A DNA stretch of 64,000 bases from CAWAYH01 sp963786195 (GCA_963786195.1 CAWAYH010000004.1:620001-684000); one strand, 5' to 3'; positions 50,007-58,712 are shown, counted from the stretch's first letter. Program-made: numbers and translations. Notes: generated from the sequence alone by a model not told the origin.

Positions 50007-52190
50007 ATGAAGATGCAGATCTGGCTGGTCATCGCGCTGCTGATCACAGGATCGCCGCAGGCTGCTCAAACGACGGCGAATGACGAGCTGTGGGAAGCCG
50101 CGCGCGCGGGCGACGTCGCGAGGGTGCAGAAAGCGCTCGCCAGCGGCGCGGACGTGAATGCCAAGGCCCGCTACGACATGACGGCGCTGGCGTTCGCCGC
50201 TGACAAGGGGCACATCGACGTCGTCCGGCTGCTGCTCGACAAAGGCGCGGCCGTCAACGGAACCGACACCTTCTACAAAGCCCGGGCGATCGACCTCGCG
50301 CTCCAGAACGGGCACCGCGCGGTCGCGAAGCTCCTGCTCGAGCGCGGCTCGCTCGGCGCGTCGACGGCGCTGATGACCGGACTGCAGACCGACGACGCCG
50401 CGCTGGTGAAGCAGGCGTTGTCGTCATCGGAGCTGACGGCGGCAAACCTGAATGCCGCGCTGGCGGTCGCGAAGAAAATGAACCGGACGGACGCAACCGC
50501 GGCCATCACGGAGAAGCTCGCGTCCATGCCCGCGGCGCCCAACGTGACGGTCGAGCGATCCGTCCTCGAGTCCTACGTCGGCAGCTACCGGAACGAGTCC
50601 GGTTTCTCGATCGCGATCGCGTTCGCGGGCGACTCGCTCACGGCAACGGTGGCGGGCCAGCAGCCGATGACGCTCGTTCCCGTGTCGCAGACCAGCTTCA
50701 ACCTCGCGGAAGTCGATGGCGTCAACATCTCCTTCTCCGGGCGTGGCGGCATGATCGAAAACGCCGTCGTCGTGCAGAACAACAACACGACGACGCTCGC
50801 GAGAGTTCCTGCGGGCGCGCCCGCAGCGGCTCCACCAGCCGTCAGCGCGGCGGCCACGGCGCCGACGCCAACGGCCACACCACCAGCGCCGCTGCCTCCG
50901 GCCAAGCGGACTGCGGCGCGCCCGTGGCCCGCGTTCCGCGGTGACAACGCGATGGGCAACGGCGACGGACAGGGCGCGGTGAGCGAATGGAACCTCGCGA
51001 CCGGACGCAACGTGCGCTGGAAGACGCCCGTGCCCGGCATCGCGATCTCGAGCCCGATCGTCTGGGGCGATCGTGTGTACGTCACGACGGCAATCAGCTC
51101 CGCGTCGGACAAGACGTTCCGCACGGGACTCTACGGAGACGTCAAGCCCGTGGACGACGTGTCGCAGCACACGTGGAAGATCTACTGCCTGGACAAAGCG
51201 ACCGGAAAGACGCTCTGGGAACGGACCGCGCTGACCGGAGTGCCCAAGACCAAACGGCACCCCAAATCGACGCAGGCGAGCTCCACGCCGGTGACCGACG
51301 GGAAGCGCGTCGTGGCGGTCTTCGGGACCGTCGGCGTACTGGCGGCGTGGGACACGAACGGAACGCCGCTGTGGACGACGAACATCGGCGTGATCGACAG
51401 CGGCTGGTTCCTCGATCCGGCGTATCAATGGGGGCACTCGAGCTCGCCCATCATCTACCGCAACACGGTGATCCTCCAGGCGGACGCCCAGAAGGGTTCC
51501 TATGTCGCGGCGTACGACCTGGCATCCGGCAAGGAGCTCTGGCGGACCGCGCGCGAGGAGATCCCGACGTGGGGCACGCCGACGATCCTCAGCGCCACGG
51601 ATCACGACGAGGTCGTCACGAACGGGACGAAGATCCGCGGCTACGATGCGAAGGACGGCAAGCAGCTGTGGACGCTTGGACCCAACTCCGAAGTCACGGT
51701 AGGCACGCCGGTCGTCGGCGACGGACTCGTCTATGTGACCGGCGGCTACCCGCCCGTCAGGCCGGTGTACGCGATCCGGCCAGGCAGTTCGGGCGACATC
51801 TCGCTGGCCAAGGGCGTGACGTCGAGCGACGCCATCGCGTGGAGCAACACGGCCGGCACCTACATCCCCACGCCGATTGTGTACGACGGCTTGCTCTATA
51901 CCCTGGACAACAGCGGCGTGCTGACCGCGTACGACGCAAAGACCGGTGAGCGAGCGTACAGAGCGCGCGTCGGCACGGGTGGAGCGTTCACGGCGTCACC
52001 CGTGGCGGCCGATGGTCGCTTGTTCATCGCCAACGAAGACGGCGACGTCTTTGTCGTCCGCGCCGGTCGCACGTTTCAGGAGCTGGCGAAGAACGAGATG
52101 AAGGAAGTGATTCTCTCGACGCCGGCGATCTCGGACGGGCTCATCGTCATCAGGACGCTGGACCATGTGTATGCGATTGGGGAGAAGTAA
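50007..52190 (+). CDS. Fusion protein: ankyrin repeats + small beta domain + PQQ-type propeller
   Basis: A 727-aa exported protein. Start ATG 50007 (signal peptide MKMQIWLVIALLITGSPQAA). Residues about 22-125 are ankyrin repeats (ELWEAARAGDVARVQKALASGADVNAK, MTALAFAADKGHIDVVRLLLDKGAAVN, DLALQNGHRAVAKLLLERG). About 178-265 is a DUF3471-like beta domain (LESYVGSYRNESGFSIAIAF), often found at the end of beta-lactamase-like proteins. A Pro/Ala-rich linker (about 270-305) leads to WPAFRGDNAMGNGDG and a quinoprotein-like propeller (about 307-727: RWKTPVPGIAISSPIVWGDRVYVTT, IYCLDKATGKTLWERT, LTAYDAKTGERAYRARVG, DHVYAIGEK). Role unknown; the ankyrin part suggests protein binding. Confidence 0.88.
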   Translation: MKMQIWLVIALLITGSPQAAQTTANDELWEAARAGDVARVQKALASGADVNAKARYDMTALAFAADKGHIDVVRLLLDKGAAVNGTDTFYKARAIDLALQNGHRAVAKLLLERGSLGASTALMTGLQTDDAALVKQALSSSELTAANLNAALAVAKKMNRTDATAAITEKLASMPAAPNVTVERSVLESYVGSYRNESGFSIAIAFAGDSLTATVAGQQPMTLVPVSQTSFNLAEVDGVNISFSGRGGMIENAVVVQNNNTTTLARVPAGAPAAAPPAVSAAATAPTPTATPPAPLPPAKRTAARPWPAFRGDNAMGNGDGQGAVSEWNLATGRNVRWKTPVPGIAISSPIVWGDRVYVTTAISSASDKTFRTGLYGDVKPVDDVSQHTWKIYCLDKATGKTLWERTALTGVPKTKRHPKSTQASSTPVTDGKRVVAVFGTVGVLAAWDTNGTPLWTTNIGVIDSGWFLDPAYQWGHSSSPIIYRNTVILQADAQKGSYVAAYDLASGKELWRTAREEIPTWGTPTILSATDHDEVVTNGTKIRGYDAKDGKQLWTLGPNSEVTVGTPVVGDGLVYVTGGYPPVRPVYAIRPGSSGDISLAKGVTSSDAIAWSNTAGTYIPTPIVYDGLLYTLDNSGVLTAYDAKTGERAYRARVGTGGAFTASPVAADGRLFIANEDGDVFVVRAGRTFQELAKNEMKEVILSTPAISDGLIVIRTLDHVYAIGEK

Positions 52191-52971
52191 CAGCAGGTGT
52201 CCGCGAACGCCGCCGGCGCACGTCAGCCGGCTCGAGGCTCCCGCTTCGCGACACGGAAAAATGGCCTCTGCGCGCGCGTGCTGACGACGCCGGCGGCGGC
52301 TCGGGTGATCCGTGCACTGGTAAAGATCGGTTGGGCACCGGGGTTGTCCGAACGCTGGAAGCGAAACAGCGCCCGCCGATCGGTTTCGCTGCGAGGCCAT
52401 TTTAGGGGCTGCGGTGATCGTGTCGCTCAGAGGTCGCTCGTCCCGCCGACGTGCGCCGACGGCATGAACGTCACGCGTTGCGTGTCGCGCAGCCGAACGC
52501 TCGAGCGGGCTGGTCGGCTCGGGCCCGCCTCCGCTCGCACGTGAAGTTCGCGAGCTACTGCGAGGCACGCCGCAGCCTTGGCGAAGGCGGCCGATCTTGA
52601 GCGCCGTGATCAGCGTCAGGCCGTAAAACAGGCCCGGAGCGGTTCCGATCGCCGGCGGCGCGGTTTCGCCACCAGCGGTCGGGCCATCCGGCCGCCCAAC
52701 CGATGCTTTACGGCGTCCGGATTACCCGAGCCCGCCTGCGCTCGCAACGCGAAGAACGCGAGCGAGGCACGCCGTAGCGTTCGCGGAGGCGGCCGCCGAC
52801 GCGACCGTCAGGCACGCCGCGAGGGCCCGTTTTTCCACGGCGCGAAGCGGGAGGCCCGAGGCGACCAGCCCGCTCGAGCGTTCGGCGCCCTCGCAACGCT
52901 CCACGTGTGCCGGCGGCGTTCGCGGACCGTACTTCCACGGCCACGACCCCGCGAAGGGGAGGCCCTCGCGC
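52191..52971. repeat. 780-base noncoding block of dispersed and inverted GC-rich repeats
   Basis: No credible gene. Repeats seen: TCCGCGAACGCCGCCGGC at 52200 (plus) and about 52905-52922 (minus); CGAACGCTCGAGCGGGCTGG at about 52496 and its reverse complement at about 52864; CGAGGCACGCCG...GGCGGCCG at about 52561 and 52766 as direct copies, each preceded by CGCTCGCA; CTCCCGCTTCGCG with GGAAAAA near 52230 and, inverted, near 52830-52850. Frames through it are Arg/Ala-rich and appear in both strands equally, so the ORFs are incidental. Confidence 0.75.
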
Positions 52972-53157
52972 CTACGACCGGAGCACGGTCGCTTCGTCGA
53001 TACGCATCGCGCGCACGGCGGGGGACGCGCCGGCGAGCAGCGCGACGGCGACGAGCACGATTGCGACCGCGGAGTACGTGAGCGGATCCGCGGCCCCGAC
53101 GCCGAAGAGCTGTCCGGACAGCCCGCGTGTCAGGACGACCGCGGCGGCCGGCGTCTC
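52972..53157 (-). pseudogene. Relic C-terminal tail of an ADOP permease
   Basis: On the minus strand: LTRGLSGQLFGVGAADPLTY, SAVAIVLVAVALLAGASPAV, RAMRIDEATVLRS-stop (TAG 52972-52974). This is the end of the second FtsX core of an ADOP protein (usual form ...LLFGVSPTDPLT...ARRAxRxDPxxALR). It has no upstream portion; a word repeat and then the 3' end of another complete ADOP gene follow. So it is a separate, truncated copy. Confidence 0.75.
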
Positions 53158-53240
53158 GACGTTCCGACCTACCGAGTCTCCGACCTACCGACCTACCGAG
53201 CCTCCGACCTACCGAGCGCCGAGCCCCCAGCGCCGACCGC
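53158..53240. repeat. CCGACCTA-word repeat
   Basis: TTCCGACCTACCGAGTCTCC, then repeated GACCTACCGA and GAGCCTCCGACCTACC, ending with CGCCGAGCCCCCAGCGCCGACC. 8-mer word unit, one orientation, placed between the relic ADOP tail and the next ADOP stop. Confidence 0.82.
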
Positions 53241-53243
53241 CGG

Positions 53244-55743
53244 CTACTCCGTCCGCATGGCCGTCATCGGATCAATCGTGGCGGCCCGGCGCGCGGGCAG
53301 CATTCCGGCCGCGAACGCGACGGCGAGGAGCAGGACGACGGCGCCGGCGAGCGTCGCCGGATCGTGCGGAGACAGACCGAACAGCTCCGACTCGACCTTT
53401 CTGGTGAGGTAGAACGCACCGATCAAGCCGACACCGATGCCGACACCGGCCAAAAGCGCGACCTCTTTCAGCACCAGCCACAGCACGCGCGTTCGTTCGG
53501 CGCCGAGCGCGATGCGGATGCCGATCTCGCGCGTGCGGCGCGCGACGGCATAGGACATCACGCCGTAGAGTCCGACGGCGGCGAGCAGCGTCGCCAGCCC
53601 GCCGAACGCTATCGACAGCGCGGCAACCATCCGTTCGACGAACAGCGATTCCGAGACCTGCGCGGCCATCGTCTTCATGTCGAAGATCGGCATGTTCGCG
53701 ATCGAGCCGCTGGACGGCCTGGCGGACGCCCGTGGCTGCGGCCTGCGCGTCGCCGCTCACACGGACGTCGAACGTCAGCTCGGTCAGGCTCTCGTCCTGA
53801 CGATACGGGATGTACAGCATAGCGTGGCGGCGCCTGCGGTCATCTGCAGCGTCCGCAGGTCCCTGACGACCCCGACGATCTCGATGTCCGTCGCCTTGTC
53901 GCGACCGAAACCAAACCGTCGTCCGATCGGATTCGTCGTCGCCGAAAAAGTACCGCGCCATCGTCTGGTTGATGATCGCCACGCGCGGCGCGCCCATCAC
54001 GTCCTTGTCGGTGAACTCGCGGCCCGCGATCAGCGGTACGCCCATCGTCGCGAAGTATCGAGGCCCGATGCCATCGACCGACGGGTTCATGTCCTCGCCC
54101 TCTTTGCGTTCGTACCCGTCGACTTTGATGGTCATGCCCCAGCCGTTGCCGGTGAACGGGCCGATTTCGGACATCGATACGCTGCGCACTCCGGGCAACC
54201 CGGCGATCGCAGACTGGATCTGTTCGTACAGCTGGACCGATCGCTCGACGCTGTAGCCGCTGAGCGACGGATCCATCGAAAAGGTCAGCAGGCTGTCGAC
54301 CTGGAATCCCGTGTCTACAGTACGCAGGTTGTACAGGCTGCGCGCAAACAGCCCCGCGCCGGCGAGCGAGGAGCATCGACAGCGCCACCTGGCCGACCAC
54401 GAGCGCCCGGCGCACGCGTGCCTGACGGCCGCCACCCGCGACGGCGCCCGCCTCTTCCTTGAGCGCCGTCGTGACCGCCGGCCGTGTCGCCGCAAGCGCG
54501 GGCATGATGCCGAACACGAGCGCCGTCACGAGCGCGAGCAGGATCGTGAAGCCGATGACCCGCAGATCGGGAGTGGGCTGCAGCGTCTGCGCGGATTGAT
54601 CGCCGGGGAGAACGGCCAGTAGCAGCCGACCCGTCCACGCAGCGAAGACGAGGCCGACAACGGCGCCTGAAAACGCAAGCAGAAGACTCTCGATCAGGTG
54701 CTGTCGCACGATGCGGCCGCGACCCGCGCCAAGCGCGAGGCGGACGGCGATTTCCTTCTGGCGCGACGTCGAGCGCGCGAGCAGCAGGTTGGCTACGTTC
54801 ACGCAGGCGATGAGCAGCACGACGCCGACCATGCTCATGAGCACGAACAGCGGCTTCGAGAACTGGCTGCGCAGGTCGGACAGGCCGCGCCACCCTGGAA
54901 GCACGTCGAGATGTTTGTTGACGAAAGCGTTCGCGGAACGTCCCTGACGGGATGCTCGTGATCGCCTCGATTTCCGCCGCGTTGATCTGCCGGTAGACCA
55001 CGTTCAGCTGAACCTCGGCCTGCGTGACGGTGACGCCCGGCTTCAGCCGTCCCATGAGGTTCAGCCAGCGGCTGCGCCGGTTGTCGAGGTCGTTCCAGGT
55101 CGGCGTCATCTGCGCCTTCATCATCACCGGGACCATGACGTCGCGGCTGGAACCGACCTCGATGCCCGTGAAACCACGCTCCGACACGCCGACGATGGTG
55201 AGCGGATGGCCGTTGACGAGGATCGACTGGTTGAGCACCGACGGATCGCCGGCGAAGCGTCGCTGCCAGTAGCCGTAACTCAGCACCGCGATGGGATGCG
55301 CGCCAGGCGTGCGATCGTCCGCGGCGCTGAACATCCGGCCGATCGCGGGCCTCACCCCCAGCACCTCGAAGTAGTTGCCCGTCACGAGCTCCCCCGACGC
55401 GCGCTCGGACTTGCCCTGCCAGACGACAGTCATGGCGGACGGGCATTCGCGCGATCAGTCCTGACAGGACCTCGTTCCGATCGCGGAGGTCCGTGTACAT
55501 CGGGTACGAGAACGTCTGGTTGTTCATCGTCCGGCCCTGGAACGCGCCGGGGCCGTCGAGCAGGACGAGCTGACGCGGCTCGCGCACGGGCAGCGCGCGC
55601 AGGAGCACCTGGTCCATCAGCGAGAAGATCGCGGCGTTGGCGCCGATCCCCAGCCCGAGCGTAAGGATGACGATAACGGTGAAGCCGGGGTTCTTGCGCA
55701 GGCCGCGCGCGGCGTACCGGATCTCCTGTCCGAGACTTCGCAT
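53244..55743 (-). CDS. ADOP-family permease, five or more frameshifts
   Basis: About 830 aa in pieces: MRSLGQEIRYAARGLRKNPG, LGLGIGANAAIFSLMDQVLL; VVWQGKSERASGELVTGNYF with GYWQRRFAGDPSVLNQSILV; LLIACVNVANLLLARSTSRQ, LALGAGRGRIVRQHLIESLL, ALVFGIMPALAATRPAVTTAL; AGAGLFARSLYNLRTVDTGF, second periplasmic domain (MLYIPYRQDESLTELTFDVR); and the end LLAAVGLYGVMSYAVARRTR, IALGAERTRVLWLVL, LPARRAATIDPMTAMRTE. Breaks are near 55435, 54955-54900, 54370, 53930 and 53700. Divergent from the phytase-esterase-like gene. Confidence 0.82.
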
Positions 55744-55883
55744 GATGATTGCCTTTCGTCTCCCTGGCCCCCGGTCTCTGGCCTCGGATCTACGAAGCCC
55801 TTAGTACAAGACCTAAGACGTCGATCGGGGCACAAAGGTTGGCCTTTTGTCCCCGGGCCGTTTTTCATTATCTTTGTGCTTCC

Positions 55884-57071
55884 GTGCCTTCGTTTTTGAG
55901 CACCCGGTTCACAGAACTGCACCCGGCCAGGCGTTTCGGGATCGCCGCCTCCATTGCGCTGTCCGCCGCGTGCACCCTGATCCCCCATCCGGGTGCACGA
56001 TCGCCAGTCCCTCGGACGGTCTCGACGTTCAGCATCGCCGGCCAGTTCAGCATCCTGCCGCTGGGGCGGTTCCCGCCCGTCATCGGGCTGGAGTTCGGGG
56101 GGATCTCCGGGATCGTGTCCCGGGCGGGGGGCACCGAGCTGCTCGGAATCTCAGACGCTCACAACGGCACGCGCGTCTACCGTTTCAAGGTCGAAGGCAC
56201 CGGGAGCTCGTTCCGCGTGACTCCCGTAGACGTCATCCCGTTCGAGATGATTGCCGGCGTCGAGGACACGGATCCCGAATCGCTGGTGGTCTTGCCGAAC
56301 GGTGGTGTTCTGGTTGCGTCGGAAGGCATCGGATCGAGGCAGCCGCGGCTTGCTCCAGCGTTGACCGAGTTCGGCCCGCACGGAGAGTTCCTGCGGCAGC
56401 TCGATCTCAGGATGCACTTCGTGCCGACACCCAACGGGACGATCGAGCGCGGGGTCAGGCAGAACGAGGGGTTCGAGAGCCTGGCCATCTCGCCCGACCG
56501 AAAGCGGATCTACACCGCGGTTGAAACCTCGCTCGTGCAGGACGGTCCGGCGCCGACGTTCGAGGCGGGCGCGCGGTCGCGGATCCTCGAGTACGTGGCC
56601 CGGCACGACACGTACGTGCCGGCCCGCGAATTCGTCTACGAGGTCGACCCCGTCGTCAAGCCGCCGTTCGCTCATGGATTCTTCATCAACGGCCTGGTCG
56701 AGCTGCTCGTGATCGACGGCTCCACGCTGCTCGCGCTCGAACGGGGCTACGTCGAAGAAGCCGGGGGGACAGGCCGCAACATGAACAAGATCCGCCTCTA
56801 TCGCGTCACGCTCACCGGTGCCACGGATGTCTCCGGCATAGAATCGCTCGCCGGCCAGACCCGCATCGTTCCGGTGACCAAGACGCTCCTGGTGGATCTC
56901 GGCGACCTCCAGGGGCTCGATCCCGCGCTCCTCGCGACCGCCCTGGACAACTTCGAGGGTATGGCGCCCGGCCCACGGCTGCCCGACGGACGGCAGACCC
57001 TGATCCTCGTCAGCGACGATAATTTCAACAAAGTGCAACGCACGTGGTTCCTGATGCTGGCTATAAACTAA
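55884..57071 (+). CDS. Esterase-like activity of phytase family protein, exported
   Basis: About 395 aa. The domain (about residues 60-395) belongs to the phytase-like esterase family: GLEFGGISGIVS, TELLGISDAHNGTRVYRF, DPESLVVLPNGGVLVASEG, QNEGFESLAISPDRKRIYTAVE, HGFFINGLVELLVIDGSTLLALERGY, NFEGMAPGPRLPDGRQTLILVSDDNF. The Asp/Glu-rich loops are probable metal or phosphate ligands in a propeller. Start uncertain: GTG 55884 gives a leader followed by GIAASIALSAACTLIPH, a hydrophobic stretch with a possible lipobox (LSAAC), so it may be a lipoprotein. No Shine-Dalgarno. Substrate unknown. Confidence 0.8.
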   Translation: MPSFLSTRFTELHPARRFGIAASIALSAACTLIPHPGARSPVPRTVSTFSIAGQFSILPLGRFPPVIGLEFGGISGIVSRAGGTELLGISDAHNGTRVYRFKVEGTGSSFRVTPVDVIPFEMIAGVEDTDPESLVVLPNGGVLVASEGIGSRQPRLAPALTEFGPHGEFLRQLDLRMHFVPTPNGTIERGVRQNEGFESLAISPDRKRIYTAVETSLVQDGPAPTFEAGARSRILEYVARHDTYVPAREFVYEVDPVVKPPFAHGFFINGLVELLVIDGSTLLALERGYVEEAGGTGRNMNKIRLYRVTLTGATDVSGIESLAGQTRIVPVTKTLLVDLGDLQGLDPALLATALDNFEGMAPGPRLPDGRQTLILVSDDNFNKVQRTWFLMLAIN

Positions 57072-57255
57072 GAAGCTGTCTCATAAACCTGCCGCTCGTT
57101 TCACGGCGCGAGCGAGCGTGGCGAGCGAGCCACGCGACCGGAGCGCGCCGGCGAAGCGGCGCGCGACCCTTCGACAGGCTCAGGGTCGCCCTGAGCGACG
57201 TCGAAGGGCGAGAGAGCGTGTCGGGGAGTCCGAGGGGCAGAGCCCCTCGGAGAGA
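57072..57255 (+). repeat. GC-rich hairpin repeat family, copy interrupted by a REP-like insert
   Basis: Starts AGAAGCTGTCTC, then ACCTGCCGCTCG, then GCGAGCGAGCGTGGCGAGCG and a core almost identical to the copy at 32898-33006, ending in the perfect hairpin CCGAGGGGC-AGA-GCCCCTCGG (57230-57250). The core is split by the palindrome at 57167-57208. It lies between the phytase-like gene and the ferritin gene, so it carries the ferritin leader. Confidence 0.88.
57167..57208. repeat. REP-like palindrome nested in the GC-rich repeat
   Basis: CCCTTCGACAGGCTCAGGG, then a short centre, then CCCTGAGCGACGTCGAAGGG: a 42-base imperfect palindrome. Relative to the uninterrupted copy at 32898-33006, it sits between two copies of CGA, consistent with a 3-base target duplication. 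Confidence 0.8.
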
Positions 57256-57272
57256 CCAGTGAGGTTGAGGAC

Positions 57273-57785
57273 ATGAATGCACCCGTCGTCGAGGCCATCA
57301 ATCGCCAGATCAACTCGGAGTTGAGCGCCTCGTATTCGTATCTTGCGATGTCCGCGTGGTGTGAGGGTCAGAAGTTCACCGGCGCCGCGCGCTGGCTCAG
57401 GCTTCAGAGCCAGGAAGAGTACATGCACGCGATGAAGCTGTTCGATTTCGTGCTCGCCCGCGACGCGCAGGTCGATCTCAAGCCGCTCGACAAGCCCCGC
57501 CAGGCGTTCGACTCGCTCGCCGACATCTTCGAGAAGGCGCTCGCGCAGGAGCAGGATGTCAGCCGCCAGATCGACCTGTTGTATGAGACCGCCTTCAAGG
57601 AAAAGGCGTTTGCCGCGGTCGCGGAGCTGCAGTGGTTCCTGACCGAACAGGTCGAGGAGGAGAAAACGGGTCGCGAAATCGTCGCGAAGTTCAAGCTCAT
57701 TGGCAACGATCCAGCCTCGCTCCTCGACATGGATCGCGAGCTGGGCAGCCGCACCGCCACCAAGGCCCCGCCCGCCACGCCGTAG
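57273..57785 (+). CDS. Bacterial non-heme ferritin
   Basis: A 170-aa ferritin of the bacterial (FtnA-like) type. Four-helix bundle with the ferroxidase residues in typical places: INSELSASYSYLAM (Glu, Tyr), SQEEYMHAMKLFDF (Glu-Glu-xx-His), KALAQEQDVSRQIDLLYE and AVAELQWFLTEQVEEEKTG (Glu ligands). It stores iron and limits Fenton chemistry. The C-terminus, about residues 155-170, is an Ala/Pro/Thr-rich tail. The start is ATG 57273 with GTTGAGGA upstream. No Fur-type operator is obvious; its leader is the GC-rich repeat. Confidence 0.92.
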   Translation: MNAPVVEAINRQINSELSASYSYLAMSAWCEGQKFTGAARWLRLQSQEEYMHAMKLFDFVLARDAQVDLKPLDKPRQAFDSLADIFEKALAQEQDVSRQIDLLYETAFKEKAFAAVAELQWFLTEQVEEEKTGREIVAKFKLIGNDPASLLDMDRELGSRTATKAPPATP

Positions 57786-57930
57786 GCTGGTTTCGGCCCC
57801 GGAATCCGGCAGTTCGTAAAGTCAGGGAAGACAGTTCCCGCTCAGACCAAGGTCTCCCCACACGCGCACTTCTGCACGGATCTGCGCAGCGAGTGAGCGC
57901 GCGGTAGGCCAGGTGTATCTCAATGTAACA

Positions 57931-57950
57931 GAGTCACTTATGCGTGACTC
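57931..57950. promoter_or_regulatory. Palindrome upstream of the sigma-54-type promoter
   Basis: GAGTCAC-TTATGC-GTGACTC, a perfect 7-bp-arm palindrome about 30-50 bases upstream of the -24/-12 promoter at 57981. A possible activator site; placement is closer than typical sigma-54 enhancers. Confidence 0.5.
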
Positions 57951-57978
57951 GAGGTCAGATGAAGGGGCGTGAGCGGCG

Positions 57979-57996
57979 GAGGCACACGCGTTGCTA
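57979..57996 (+). promoter_or_regulatory. Sigma-54 type -24/-12 promoter
   Basis: GGCAC-ACGCG-TTGCT: GG (57981-57982) and GC (57993-57994) are exactly ten bases apart, as in the consensus TGGCAC-N5-TTGC. The preceding base is A rather than T. It would start transcription near 58006, just ahead of AAGGAG (58021-58026) and ATG 58034. Confidence 0.72.
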
Positions 57997-58033
57997 ATCG
58001 TGGCGACTTCCGCCTTCCTCCAAGGAGTCTGAA

Positions 58034-58669
58034 ATGATGCGCCGGTGTGCCTTCCTGATGGTTCTGGCTTTTGTCGGTTTGGCTGCCTTGCCGGCCCACG
58101 CCGATCCTGTTCGGATCGATCCCTTCATTGGCGTCCGGGGTATCGACGACGGATCCGAACCGAGCGACGAGTCCGACTTTTTCCTCATGGGGGGCTGTCC
58201 GGCCGACCTTGTCAGCGGTGTTGGCCCAGCCGTATTCTGTCAGGAGTACGACATCGTTCAGGAAATCGAGGACATCTTCAGCGTCACGCTGCGTTTTGCT
58301 GACGCGGCCGGTGCAATTCCGAATGACCTCCTGTTCGAGGACACGGATTTCAACGGGTTCGGCGAGTTCTCTCGATCGGAGAACGGATTCGACGTGACTC
58401 TGTTCTTTGATGGCGAGTTCCAAACACTGCAGTGCGGTGTTGAACAGAGCTGCCAGACAGGTGACACCATCCAGGTCTACCTGTACGTGCCGGGCAGCGA
58501 AACACCCAACCCGCCGTACTTCGCATCGCTGCGACAGATCAACGGCGTAGACACTGAGACCCCCCTGGCACCCAACCCGTCGCCAGTTCCCGAACCCGGC
58601 TCGATGCTGCTGCTGGGAACAGGCTTGGCCGGTCTGTTCGGCCGCCGGCTGCGTCGACGCGCGGCCTGA
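58034..58669 (+). CDS. PEP-CTERM sorting-domain exported protein
   Basis: A 211-aa protein. Signal peptide MMRRCAFLMVLAFVGLAALPAHA. The C-terminus has the PEP-CTERM sorting signal: PVPEPGS, a hydrophobic stretch MLLLGTGLAGLFG, then RRLRRR. Exosortase and its partners, not present in this window, recognise such tails and anchor or process the protein at the cell surface, often in exopolysaccharide-producing bacteria. The body has no recognised domain; it contains four cysteines (GGCPADL, VFCQEYD, LQCGVEQSCQTGD). AAGGAG precedes ATG 58034. The sigma-54-type promoter upstream fits known RpoN control of PEP-CTERM genes. Confidence 0.9.
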   Translation: MMRRCAFLMVLAFVGLAALPAHADPVRIDPFIGVRGIDDGSEPSDESDFFLMGGCPADLVSGVGPAVFCQEYDIVQEIEDIFSVTLRFADAAGAIPNDLLFEDTDFNGFGEFSRSENGFDVTLFFDGEFQTLQCGVEQSCQTGDTIQVYLYVPGSETPNPPYFASLRQINGVDTETPLAPNPSPVPEPGSMLLLGTGLAGLFGRRLRRRAA

Positions 58670-58685
58670 CACACGGCCGTCGGCA

Positions 58686-58712
58686 GGCCCGCCTCCGTTC
58701 AGGAGGCGGGCC
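58686..58712. terminator. Bidirectional GC-rich terminator hairpin
   Basis: GGCCCGCCTCC (58686-58696), loop GTTCA, GGAGGCGGGCC (58702-58712): a perfect 11-bp stem between convergent genes. Its right half encodes the last residues (RPAS-stop) of the kinase gene. No T-tract. Confidence 0.7.

Noticed and set aside
52197..52544. ORF of 115 codons in the 52.2-kb repeat block
   Set aside because: Arg/Ala-rich with no start site, and related peptides are encoded in the opposite strand of the inverted copies; no coding signal.
57044..57262. Small ORFs (Arg/Ser/Ala-rich, about 70 aa) across the GC-rich repeat before the ferritin gene
   Set aside because: They arise from the repeat on both strands; similar peptides appear at the other copies, as expected of a noncoding repeat.
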